64,000 bases of DNA, from NCBI GenBank assembly GCA_013396915.1, contig VWZL01000877.1, positions 753,296 to 817,295 on the forward strand, written 5' to 3'. Below are positions 47,161-60,400 of the stretch, piece by piece. The notes beneath the pieces are model-generated. The model ran no database searches. It had not been told where the DNA came from and saw only the letters and a list, made by a program, of their open reading frames with translations. The first letter of the stretch is position 1; every line of letters starts with the position of its first letter. The stretch comes from Stercorarius parasiticus (lineage: Eukaryota > Chordata > Aves > Charadriiformes > Stercorariidae). A program made the translations under genes and the position numbers.

Positions 47161-47891
47161 ATTTATGAAGGGGAAATCATGCCTGACCAGTCTGGTAGCT
47201 GTGTACAATGAGATGACTGTCTCAGTGGGTGAAGGGAGAGCATTGGATGTTATCTCAAATTTAGTAAGGCTTTTGGCACTGTCTTCCATAACCTCCTCAT
47301 GAAGTACGGGCTAGATAAGTGTTCAGTGAGTTAGACTGAAAACTGGCTGAACTGCTTAGGCTGAAACGGTTGTGCACAAAATGCAGCTGAAGGCCAATCA
47401 CTACTGCCACAGGGTCAATGGTGGGTCCAAAACTGTTTCACATCTTCATTACTGACCTGGATGATGGGACACAGTGTACTCTTACCAAGTTTGCAGACAA
47501 TACAAAACTGAGAGGAGTGGCTAACACGCCAGAGGGTTATGCTGCCAGTCAGAGGGACCTCAACAGACTTGAGAAATGGGTAAATTGGAGCTTCATGAAA
47601 TTTGACAAAGGGGAATGCAAAGTCCTGCACCTGGGGAAAAACAACCCCATGCACCAGTACAGGCTGGGTGCTGGAAAGCTGGAAAGCATCTTCATAGGAA
47701 AGAACCTGTGGGGTCCTGGAGAACAAGCTGACCGTGAGCCAGCAATGTGCCCTCATCGCAAAAAAAGCCAACAGCTGCATTAAGCAGAGCATTTCTACCA
47801 GATCAGGAGAGGTGATCCTTCACCTTTGCTCAGCCCTGGTGAGATACACCAGGAGTGTTGTGTCCAGTTCTAAGCTTCCCAGTACAGGAGG

Positions 47892-47963
47892 CATGGACAT
47901 ACTGGAATGAGCCCAGTGTATAAATGGACATGGACATAGACATACTGGAGTGAGTCCAGTGAA
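47892..47963 (+). repeat. Short imperfect tandem duplication within CR1
   Basis: GGACATACTGGAATGAGCCCAGTG recurs about 50 bases later as AGACATACTGGAGTGAGTCCAGTG, separated by a GGACATGGACATAGACAT stretch. It is a local duplication after insertion or in the source element. Confidence 0.7.
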
Positions 47964-48402
47964 GGGCCACAAAGGTATTTAAAGGACAGGAGCATCTGAC
48001 ATACAAGCAGGTGCCAAGAGAGCTTGTACTGTTCAGCATGGAGAAGTCTCAGGGGGATCTTATTAATGTATATAAATACCTGATGGGAGGAAGTTGAGGG
48101 AGTAAAGAAGATGGAGCCAGACTCCTCTCAGTGCTGTCCAGTGACAGGACAAGAAGCAGTGGGACTAATTGAAACACAAGGAATTCTATCAAAATATAAG
48201 AAAATACTTTTCTGCTGTGTGAGTCTTGACACTGGTACAGGTTGCCCAGAGGTTGTGGAGTCTCCATTCTTGGTGGTACTCAAAATCCAGCTGGTCGTGA
48301 TCCTGGGCAACCTGCTTTAGCTGACACTACTTTGAGTAAGAGGGTTAAGCTAGATGATCACTAGAGGTGCCTTCCAACCTCAACCATTATGTGATTTTAT
48401 GA

Positions 48403-51400
48403 AGCACATGAAAGTGAAAAAATAGTTCAGTTTGTTTAGTGGACTAAATGCCTTAGCTCTCTTGAAGATTTTCAAACTCCTAATTCTGGGGGAAAAAAGT
48501 AAGTAACACTGAGGAATATGACCCCAAACTGGGAAAACAGGAGCAAGGGACATACCTATTAGATAACCACTTGGAAGCTGGCACACATGAACTGAACTTT
48601 TCCTAGCTAGGTCATGTGAGAGGATGAAGGCGATAGAGGAGAGTACTGAAGTACAGCACTGCACAAGGAAAACCAAGGAATATAGATCGAGCTGTGAAGT
48701 TTTTGCTCATATTAATATAGGTTTATTGCATCAGGTGAGTACCTGAAAGCATCCTTCAGGTCATAAGTCATTTCTCAACATGATCTGTGCAACAAACTTA
48801 CATTATCATTTAATAGAGGTTTGCGTTTTTTTTCACCTCTTTGCTTTGGCAGAAGGTGTATACATGCTGACAGTATACCAGAGCTGCAGTTAGCCCTGGT
48901 CCAAGCCTAGCTGTAGAAAGTACATTGCTTCATCACAGTCCTTTCTTCCCCAGCCCCATGTGCAGAAAGGGAAATGCTCCCTGACAGAGAGGCAAAAAGA
49001 CTAAGAGATGGATATGCCACTGCAAGAGAGCCTGCTTTGAGGAAAGAGCTCCTCAGGGACAAAACTGTGGGACAGATAGGGTGGAGCACTCTCACCAGCC
49101 TCCTGACTCAACCTGCAGCTTCACTGCAGAAGGGACAGGCTCAAGTCTGAGCTCAAACATAGCTGGAATTTTAACCCAAAAGTCTGACTGCGCAAACAAG
49201 TTCAGCTTCTAAATGCAAGTACGCGTGTTCTTGTTAGTTCTTCGGAGCTTCTGAGAGGCAAAACCACATGTAGGAGTATACATTAAGACCACAACACAGA
49301 CAAATCTGAGTGGTAAGGATGAAACATGAAGGATTGCCTTCAGACACGTTTTGATTGGTGGTCTGTAATGCTTTTTTTAGCCAAGACTCTTACACAGAAG
49401 CACAAGGTTTGTTCTTGTTTCCTTGCATTTCCCTTAGCAGTAGTTAACATGCTACAGCTAATCAGGCTGCGCATTGGTGCCAGGATTTACCCTGAAGTTG
49501 CTAAGGTAGTTAAAAATAGGTATTGAAAAGCAGAGTGCATGCCATTTCTGCATGTCTCTGCTCAGGCAGAGTGGTAGATGACCACTGCTGTTAAATGAAC
49601 ATGCATACCTCTATACATAAATGACAAAAAAGGTGCTCAAGGAAAACCAGCAAATGCCTTATGATCAAAGGGAACAAGAGCCAGTGAAGATGTTAACTGT
49701 AGTCAAAGGTGTCTGGAAGCAGATACTATGTTAGTGTTTTATCTGTGACATATTTCACCAAACTTTGCTTAGGCTTTAGAAAGAGCTAAGAACCACACAG
49801 AAGCGACAGTGGTCTTCCAAGATGTGAGAAGTCCCAAATCCCCACAGATAGTGAGGCGTTTACCTAGCAGGACATCACCAGGACAGAAGCTTTATCATTT
49901 CCCCATTCCCTCTCTGTTGCATTCACCTCTCAACTAGACATTTCCTGCTCTTTGCCCCTTTGCACTCCTGTTCCTGTCAAGTTGTAAAATCCTTCATCTT
50001 CTGCAGAGCCACTTCTCCCTCGCTTAAATTTAACTTAGTGTTGTTGCACTGACTTGAAGGGGACTCTAGGATCTTAAGCCAGATAAATATCTTATCCTGC
50101 ATATAAAATTTCAAGTTCAGTATTGAAAATAAGTAGAATCCTTCTATGGGAGATATTCCATTAGGATCAACCCCACTTCAAATCTTTTTATTGAAGTAAT
50201 ATTACTACAAATCAAATATGCAGCACCTCTGCATTTGTGCCCTAAATTATAGACTTGAAAAATGAAATTTATTTCTAATTTGAAATATTCTTCCATTTCT
50301 TGGAAGTCTAAAGGAGATTTGTATGGAAAAGGGCATCACTAGCTTCACGAGTATCCATTTAAAAGTGTCTACCATTTGTCCCCAAATCAACTTCTTACAG
50401 CTTTATTAGATACACCCTCCACATATCAAGACAATGCAATTTTCTTGAAAAATTACATGTTCTTAAGTTAACAGCAGAGACAGACCAGGTGAGCAATTCA
50501 AGGAGGGCAAGGCAGTGGCATGCAGGATAAGACCAAGACTGGATACACAAAGTATGGCACCTAATCTACCTTTTGCTACTCCGACAAATGTCCTTTTTAT
50601 CACAATATGCTCTCCCTCTGAAAAGGGCAATGTCATCCACAGAGCTGATTTTGTCACCCAGAAAATGTGCAGAATTAGGTCTCCAATCAGCCATCCACAG
50701 CGCCGTCAATGTAGCCTCAAGTTGTGCTTTAAAAATACAACTGCCCCCCCTTCTGGCCAGTAAGGACTCCCAAAAATGATTTTGCAAGGCATTTTAGGCT
50801 CATTTTCAAATGCGGTTCAGTTTATAAAAGTTAATTTGGCTTCTTTTAGGATATAAACTCTCAGCCAAAGTACAGAACTTCCATTAAGTTTCAAAACATT
50901 TCTACATTTATGTCAAAAAAAGTGAAGATTTTCCTTTGCTTATGTAATGCCATAATCTGGGCTAAATTACTTCAATTACTGAAGATAACGGGAAGGTTGT
51001 AACAACTGTGGCCTATTATTTGGTGTCTCAGAACCAGGCTTCCCATAAGCTTCCAGACATGCAAGGGCTTACTCCTTCAGGAGTGGTGCCCGCTCAGGCC
51101 ACTGGAAGTGACACAGTGACATCCGTGCCATGCTCTGCCACACTGTAAGACCCAAACCAGGCTGCCTTAGGTGGTCAGTCCACCTGGTAGGCTCGTCCTC
51201 CATCCAGATGATCTTCTAGATCACAGATAACAGGGACTTAATGATGCCTATGCCCGAATTTACAGCTTGGAAGGAAAACTACTTAAGGGAGGGTGATTGC
51301 TGCCAAACAAACATTTTAATGACTGCTTTTGAAGTGACTTTTCAAAATAAATCTCATGAACAATACAGATACCCATTTATATGCCATCTGTATAACAGCA

Positions 51401-54400
51401 TTCAGTAAGAGGACAAGAAGCTGCGAATGAGAAGTAACACAATGCTTCTGTAGAAGTCAAGTCCTTTCAATCTGGAAGAGCATGTAATTTAGGAGCGCAA
51501 ACCCTGAGTTTCCTCCTGTCTTTCTGGTTAGGGGAAAATGTTTTTCAGTATAGTTCCTATATTCTTTGCCTGATGATGAAATGCTAAATTGCAATATATA
51601 AAGGGTTTTTTTCTAAATAATTACTCCTAACTGATACAGTAATAAAGACAGAAAAGACATTGCTCCACAAGCGATGTTTAGTGAAGCCCCAATGAAAATT
51701 CATGGCAGAAATGAAAATCTAAACACATTCAAAGACACCGCTTACATGTGCTGCACATTAATTTAGTATTGATAGCTTTCTACTTTTTAAAAGGTATACT
51801 AGCTAACAGGAGAAGTATTATTTTTTTTTATTAAAAAAAGCATAATTCTATGCTACAAAATTTGATGCCAATGAACAAATTACCTCCAGGTTTTGTCCTC
51901 ACCATCAACACATTGAGAAGCAGATGCACTAAATTGCTTAAATGGCAAATCTTAGGTTTAAATCAAATGATGTCTACTTTTGGGAATTCAACACATCTGC
52001 AGAGCCAGGCAGTTGTCTGGTAGGTGGACCTCAGCATGCCTATATAGTTAATATCAGCTTGTCCTGTGAAGTTCTACTCTTTGTAATTGCTACAATTCTT
52101 TTACATGAAAAATGGAGTAACAAAAAGTATGAAAGTGTCAAAATACCTGATTAATTATCTGTTGTTGCAATTTTTCTCCAGATTCTGAAAGAGAAAGAAA
52201 ATAATTAGTTAGAAATTTTAATGAACATGATCATGTACCTACAGAACAAAAACCAGTGAATTCAGCAAAAAAAATAATCAAACCTTATAATTAAGAAATA
52301 GAATTCAACATGTACGAATGGCTTGAAACTTCAAAATGGAAATCCACCTGAAGTAAAAGAAACACAAGCCCCTTTTAATAAAGATGTGATAAAAAGAAGA
52401 TTGAGATAGGTAGCCAGTCTTGCTAACCTGGTACCCCACAAGGAATGATGACGTTCAAAGTGAAGTAAACAAATTTCAAATATGTGCTATGAAGCATCTT
52501 AATTAAGTTGTGAGAAACTGGTAGCATTCAGATCACGATTTGACCATTGGAGGAGAAAAGCAGCTTCTGACATTACCCTAAAATAAAATTACGTGCCTCT
52601 GTCAAGGCTGAGGTTAGGCACCAGCTGGCTTAAGGGAGAAATTCTATCCTGGTAACATCCAGAAAGTGGCAAGTTGAATTATGGTCTTGATTCCTTTTTC
52701 TGGCCTTCTTCTGCAGTGTCCTTCAGCGTGCTCCTGAAGATATGATCAAAGCCTAGACAGAACATTGCTTTTCTACAGCCATCTGGGACCCTAGCAGCAA
52801 TGACACCTCAAACCTATTATTTTCTTTTAGATCAAAAGGCACAATAATTTTGCCTCCTTTACTGTTCCCGTGCACCAGTTGTGAAAAGGTCAGCTGGTAT
52901 CAATTACCCTCCCTTTGCTACTGGAGATCATCCACATGTATTGGGGAAAGTCAGGAATTTCACACGTACCTATCCAGCTAGGCTACATGTACTCATCGGA
53001 GGTTTTTTTTTAAGTAATAACGATAGGACACTGTTTACAACCTGTCAGTATCACTATTAACCATCAGGGGACCAAGTTTCTGCCTAGCACGGGTGGCTGC
53101 CTCCTCCAGCACTGGAAATATACTCCATTTCAACAGAATTTCTTCATACTGATGTGTGTGGCACAAGAACAAATTTTTAAAATGAGGTGAAAATATTTTA
53201 AGTGTTAAAATACAGTATAAAGGCTCTATTCATTAAGGAAAACGATATTCCCTGCTTGTCCCTGAGAATACTCCTCTTCTCAAGGAAAGCATTAGAGACA
53301 ATTCAGATAAAGATAACCACTTTAGGCTATATTATAAGATTGTCACTTATGATAATTATTTCCTGCATGCTTGTGTTGTGTTTTTATTTGCTAAATATGA
53401 AAATTATGCTTTTTTGGCTAACCCCCTCCCCAACTATCATTTAGGGGAGACTTCTCAAAATGTATTCCTTTGTTCATGGAGTTCATCTTTGGGAGAGGTA
53501 GAATTTATTCTTGTAACTAATATTTTAACCAAATAGATTGTTGGCAATAGAAGATTAAAGGCGTATGTGTTTTTAGCATTCTCTAATTACATACAAGTTG
53601 CTAGGAAAGCAGAGTGTTTGAAATCTCTGGTTAGATCAACACTATTTTGCTCAAAGGTTTGTGGACTTTGAATACTGATGCTTTCCTGTTTCCCAGTACA
53701 TTTGTTTTTAGGCTATTTTGATTCACTTTAAAGGAATTTTAATAACTTTCTGTTGACAGCATGGACAGCTGGTCTTGAGAATTAGTGAAAATTCACTTGC
53801 TGACTGAGGAAGGAAGTGACATCAATGAGTTTCTAAAGTCAGCCCAGGGGGAAAAGTGCGCTCCGCCAGAGTAGCCTTTCATGCCATTGTATTTCCAGTG
53901 ACGCCTTGAGATGCAAATTGCGTTATCAATCAAACTTGTGGTTTCTACCTCAGACAAATATAAAAATGAACAGAAAGTCTGGGAAAGACCTTTGTGGCCA
54001 TTTTTGACACCGCTAAGGAAAAGGTGAAGAAGAATTTATGGTAGTTCTTTCCTCGTTCACTCTTGGTTCTTTCTTTTCGTGATTTCAATACTACAGTATC
54101 AAGGAAAAGGCAGTTGCCGAAGCGTCCGTATGATACACCAGTAATGATGACACGGGTTAAACAGGACAGAGATTTACTAGGCTGTTAAGGATAGAAGAGA
54201 GATCAAATTCAAGGTCACCAGCAAATTGAATACTGTGTCCCCCATTTATTCGCTAGATGATCCTTGTCCTCATCACAGAACAACTACGTGAATTTGGCAT
54301 AGTCATCAGTTGTGCTCAGAAGAAGCCAACGTCTTTAATAAACAGGGATGCTGCAAATTAGGGTGGAAATACATTGGCACCATTATATGGGGAAGCCTGC

Positions 54401-57400
54401 AAAGTCTTGGTGTGTACTGTACTTTTGGTTTAAGGAGAAAAGCTACAAAAAGTAGTAAAAAAACATAAACACAGGAAACAACATCTTCTTTCTTAGCCTG
54501 AATAGAATAGTCTCTTATTGCCCTCTTCCTCACTGTTAATAGATCATTATTATGTTAAAAAGAGAAATTTTTTACAAAACAGCAACTATCAAACAAAAAT
54601 GTCCCTACAGAATTCAGCTTAAAAAGATAAAGGATTTTAAAAGGCACAAGAACGTTACGCTGTGACAACACCTACAGTGCTGAAAGGGGGTTCAGTTTCC
54701 GGCTGATGGCTAACAGTAGGGCAGTAGAAGGCTTCACTATTTAAAGTAACCAGAATTTTGTTTGCCCTGCTTTTTTTTTTTTCCCAAATCCCGAGAATTC
54801 TCTTACAGTGACTCATCACTAATATTTTCTTTTATTTATGGCACCCTCATTTTCAAGAAAGATGCTTCTGTGATTCTATTCTACGTTTCTGTTTAGGTGT
54901 ATCATGATGACTTGTGGTGACCACAGCATTCACTAGAGGGATTCAAGAAGGACCACTAGAGACCGCGCTCCAAATTCAAAGGACATGAAGAAATGGCACA
55001 CTGATAAAACCAGCACTGTCAGAACACGACAGCCAGTCCCACAGAGAACACCCACGTTACTCTCATGAAATACAGGTAATTCTTGAGACTTGCCAGAAGT
55101 TTCATTACCGGTGGACCTATACATGCTAAATTCAAAATTTACAACGGTATACCCAGAGCTACTGCAATGAGGTAGCAGTTTATGCAATATGAATGGATGC
55201 ATGAACATCAAACTAACTGGGAATTTTACTGCCATCTGGAAATTCGCGTTGAAACTGCCCAGCAGGTAGCCGGTGTAGTGGAAGAGACACATCTTCTGCA
55301 ACTCAGACTGTATGTGAATGGCTTGTTCTTCTCCTATATTGCTCCTGAAACTTCCTTTTTCCACCTGTCATCTGGCATACTGTTCCTAAGTGGGCTTCAC
55401 TGATAGTTTGATTGAAAAGATGTATTTACCAGTAAAAACTACGATTCTTATTTGATGAAGCTCTGCTCTTCTACTGCTCTAACTAAGGCTAACTGGTGCA
55501 ACTGGATTCCAACAATGTTTTTGCATCAGGACCTGAGAAACAGACCTCCCTCAATTCATTTTTAGTGATTTTATTCTGTCTCTCCAGGTGCAAAAAGTGT
55601 AAAATAATACCTTTACGTGGTTTTCAGTGGTTGAGATAAATGGCCTTCTTGGATTGACCTCAAGCTATATCACTTTAGAATAAAAAAAAAATTACAGCAA
55701 ACATTCTTTAAAAGATTTCTCTGTATTTTCATACACTAATTAGTGTACTAATTCCTGTTTCCAGGGCAAGTTGGCGTTTTCAATTTTTTTTTGCTTGCTT
55801 GTTCTTATTATAAGGATGATTACCTTACTGAGAGCCAATAATGTATGTTTTCTAATGTAACTAACCACTGTGAGACACAAGAGCATGCCATAATTGATGC
55901 TGTCACGAGGAACTGCAACACCGACTCCTCAGCCTAATGCACACAACCTACACAGAGAACAACACGTAATTATGCACACTGTGCCCTGCTTACCTCCATA
56001 CAAAGGAATGTGATATTTGTGCAGGTTTACAGATTAATCTGCTGTAATTCCTTTTAATGTTAAACTACTTCCAGCTCAAATATAATTAAGATCACCAGGT
56101 ACAAAAGATTTGGGTTGGAAATGTGAGTACGCTCCAACAGAACAAATAACAGCTTGATGTTGTTTCTTATGTTCAAATAGTTGGATACATTAAGGATTTT
56201 GACAGCATGTTTGTTCCCTAAGTATGTAGCAAAAGAAAAAAAGGTTTTCATTTCAAAAGGCAAAAGACTACTACTGCATTTAATTAGAGTGTAAAATCCC
56301 TTAAATACACAGATTTGCCAACTTATGTGACGTGACTGCTACAAGTCCTAGCAACAAAGGATTTCATTTTTTTTTTCCTCCCAAAAATCAAATCCTAATT
56401 TATACTTCAAGCAACCATCATCAACATCAATAAAATGAAGTCTTTGGAATATAAAGTTTGTTTGCTTAAGTCTTCAGATAATCCTACTAATACTCGTGGC
56501 ATGTCAGCAAGGCAGGGTACGAACAGAAATTCTGGATCTGTCTCCCTGTTCCAAGTGTCTGAGGGCTTCCAAGCAGACTGAGAAAAGTGGGGAGAATCCC
56601 AGGGGGCAAAGGGGACCCCTCAGCCTTGTTCTGAAACAGCCATACGCATAGTCTCAAACAGCCATATCCACTTAACTGCTAGTGGGAACGGCACTACTAG
56701 GAAATCAGTTCTGAAGAGGGAATTCAATATTCTAGTATCAATTTAATTTTGTTTTTCTAGTTTGTGACAGCAACACTAACAGCTTTGGATTTTACTTTAT
56801 TTTTGTAGACCTAAATAAACACATATGCGACCTATTTGGTTGTGATCCACCCCACTTTCATCACTGGTTTTCTAAACTACCAGAGCAGATTCTGAGAAGT
56901 GAAAGGAAACGAAAGCACTTGTTCGTGACAAACTTTTGCAGCAATTTCCCATGACACCACAGCCTGAGGAAGAAACACTCAGATTTGTTTTTCAGACTTA
57001 TAACTGAGAAAGTGTGACACTAACAGATTATCTTCTGTGAAAGCCTGTGACCTGTGACACAAACATTAAAATATTTAGGACAGAACCATACATTTCCTAT
57101 AAATTATCCGCAGAATCTCCGAGATCTGTAGGCAACACAGCTCCTGCAGATGTGCATAGCATTTTCCTCCTCCTCCTCACAAGGAATTCAGAAAACAAAC
57201 TGCTCATTTATAGCATTGCCTTCTAAACCTAGTTTCGTTTACTTTTGCACCTCAGTGATAATAATGCAACTGAATATGGTTACAGTGGCCTAAAATATAT
57301 TAATCACATCTTCATGGTATTGCATAATCCTTCTCAGTTGTCACAACGCCAGCTCATAAGTTGCCCTGGCAGTAGGAAATATAAAAAGAAACCCAAGTTG

Positions 57401-60400
57401 ATACTGATTGAAGCAAATGAAGGGAAGTTGGCCATCTCAAAACACTTGAAACTCTCACAGCATTCCAAGGTTTCCCTAGCTAATTTTTCGTGATTACTTT
57501 TGATATGAACACAGACCTTTAATTGTCAGTCTCTAATAAGGATGCAGAACTGTTCCCTGGGAGGTTCAAAGGACCCTGGGAAACTAAACATTTACGAAAG
57601 CTCAAGTAGACAAATGCCTTGTGTTGATTAACATACACCATTCAGTTTCCACCTAACAAAGTCATAACAAGAAGAAACACCAAAGGGAAAAAAAAAAAAA
57701 TTGGACTGACAAAGAAACATTAGTCTTAATAGGACTGAGGGCCCTCATTCATTAATTCTGTTGTGCGTAAAAAGGAGGGGGAGGGTGTAACTCAAATCTG
57801 TTCCTGGACCAAATTCTGCATTGACTAACATTGTGTAACTGTACTTCAGGCAAGGAGATGTTAGAATATAAGTTAATTAAATATTTGAAGTTACCTGCCC
57901 TATGCCTCATCAACACTGATAAATATTTTCAAATGACACAGAATTGCCTGCTTGTCCACTAACAGAATTAGAAGGCAGACTTGTTTGCCAGTTTTCTTCT
58001 AGAAGGTTGTGATTTATACATCTGGGGAAAGGGAAAGCAAAAATTTGTCACCTTTTTCCTTCAAGGATGGAAGATTAGAAATAATGGAAACATGCCAGAC
58101 AGCGTATTTCGTTTTAACATCAACACAATATTGGTATCATGGTTTGGATGGTTTCCAGGTGAACGTTGTGTGTATTTTCAATGCCTATTTGGCATTCACC
58201 CTGTATCCAACAACAAGAATAGTTTGTTTCAGTTCTGGTTTACAGCTCGCTATGCAACTCCTTGGAAATGCTTTTTCCCTTTATCCAGGTACTTCACAAC
58301 TTTTTCATATTCCTGCTCTCTTAAGGAACTGAATGGAGCAAATCGTGGATTCCTACTCATCTGCAATTAGTTAGGCAAAGATCAGTTAATTATGGTTTAG
58401 CAGATACTTTTCCTCAAATTCTATCACCATCAAATCCTAAGGTAGAAACTGCCTCAGTTCTCACACTGCAAGGGCCATTCCTTTTTTATTTGAAATCACA
58501 CGGACCACCAGCCTCCACTTTCACATTGCTATTTATGTATGGTGCTTTATGTTATGATCATCTAGAGGATAGGTCACATAATCTGTTAAAATGCCTTTTT
58601 GACTATGCTCCAGTATTGAGCTCAATTGCTTATGCGGTTATCTTCCACAAAATAGGTTTCTGGGCTTTGACACAAAAGAAGCTGTTTCTACCCCTCAGCT
58701 GGTCCATTGCAGTTTCATGTATCACAGTTCTTAGTATGTGTCAAATGAGGGATGGTTGACCCTGAGTTTTTCCACCGAAAGAAAACTACCTGGTGTTTAC
58801 TCTGAGAACAGCGTGGTAAGAGCTGTCATGATGGAAAAGTCCATGGAGAGCAACTAGAGCTTGAATCTACATACTCAGACCCCACACAGAAATAAAGCCG
58901 TGGACATACAGCTATCTCTTTAATATACCCTGTTATGGTCTTGAACAGCTGAAGCTTTGCGTTGCACTCACAGTAGGGCTGAAACATTGCAGTAGTTTGG
59001 CTTTGGTTTCGGTTCCTGCTTGGTTTCTGTCCATATTAAGAACATATGGTTGCCCCCACCCAGACGAGGAATGCGACTGCAGTTGAAATTTGTAGTCAGA
59101 TTAACCATATTGAGGCAAAGCCACACAGAGTCATGACCATCCAATCTGGCATATCCTAAAGAAGGTCCGCTGTTAGTTTTTCACTTGTAGTGAAGATGAG
59201 TTGATCTCCAGCTCTGAAGCACACTACCCCTACATAATCTTAATCAGAACACCCTGGAAATGGTATATGAAAATAAAGGCGCCAGTACCAATGGGAAGCA
59301 GCATACAAGTTCCTACAGGGTTATGTCCACAGAACTTTATTTTGACTCACCTGCTAGGACAACTGCACCACAAACAGCTGAGCTATAAAGCTTCTCTGGT
59401 GTGAATCAGAAGCAGTGGTGTGCAAGATGAGCATGCAGCAAGCCCAAACAGGGGTGGAAAAATCCAGTTTCTTGGCACTAATTACAAAGTACCGTCCCAC
59501 AGCAAAGTCTCCATGGGAAGCCTTAGTCTACAGTTTCTGTATTTCAGAAATAAAAAGGAGATGAATTGTCTATAGAACATAAGGCCAGGAAGTGACCAGT
59601 GGTGATGAGAGCAAATATTCTTTCAATTTACTACTCATTCTGAGCTATGCCTACATAAATAAACTGTACTTATTTGAATCTGCCATGTTTCTTTGTTTAA
59701 GGTCTAAATTTGCCACTCTAAGGCGTGCTCTTAGCACACTGGCCTCAAATAACTTCTCTGAAATTACTCCATTTGGAAGTAAAATATTCACCAATGAGAA
59801 TATGACACTTAGTCACAGAAAGACACCACTCACGTTTCCAAGGAAGATTACATGCATGAGAATCTGCAATTAATCCACTGGTAAATAACAGAGGGGAAAA
59901 AGAAAAGGTGAAATAGGAGCCCTACGAAGCAGTAACTTAACACCTGGAAAACTAAAAAAATTCTCTAAATGGGATAATTTATAGTGAAAGAAAACTAGGA
60001 GGAGAAAGGCAAAGAGAAACAAAGCTAGAACATGACCTTTCCTAATGCACGGCTCTGAATTAAGATTGGTCAGATACAATAAGTTGCTGCAGGGAGTACA
60101 AATTTACCTGTGTTTTGTATAACTAGAGTATGACCTTTTGCGACCAACTCTTGTGCTTGAATTCAGCTGTAGTTATTGGAAGTCCTTTGTAAAAGGTCAT
60201 CCATGACTGAGAATATAATATGAATCCAAGATGCACGAGGGTTCAGGTTTGTGCTACTCAAAAGAAATTCGGGAGAGAGAAGGGGGGTGGGAAACTCAAT
60301 CACTGCTACAGATTTGGTTCTCAAATGGATTTGGATAGTTTCACAAGACTATTTAATCTAAGTAGTCAATTTCCAATATGTGAATGTGAATTATTAGACA

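Larger units (their letters stand above)
45205..48402 (+). mobile_element. Long degenerate CR1 LINE with EN and RT remnants
   Basis: This is the longest CR1 copy, about 3.2 kb. Around 45,400-45,990 lies the APE-type endonuclease: GNKQEELEVCVQ, MNGYRLLRKGRLGQQG, VFAGEFNHPNICWRSSRAGH, DLTNTEGLVRDVKV in shifting frames. The linker follows (LEETHGILLERRGVWDIWVK), then the reverse transcriptase from about 46,620 (DINKSIGPDRMHP, in part from frame-broken text). 46,882-47,160 is inverted. FMKGKSCLTSLVAVYNEMT resumes at 47,161, and LFHIFITDLDDGTQCTLTKF with FADNTKL follows; the second catalytic Asp is Asn. The 3' end is CTAGATGATCACTAGAGG through CCTTCCAACCTCAACCATTA. Many stops and frameshifts make it inactive. 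Confidence 0.88.

Noticed and set aside
54933..55364. 143-codon minus-strand open frame
   Set aside because: No family resemblance, no flanking splice sites, and an overlapping open frame on the other strand; length is within chance for 64 kb.
57981..58370. 129-codon plus-strand frame with a second overlapping frame
   Set aside because: No recognisable domain, aromatic-rich composition typical of AT-rich non-coding DNA, and no promoter or splice support.
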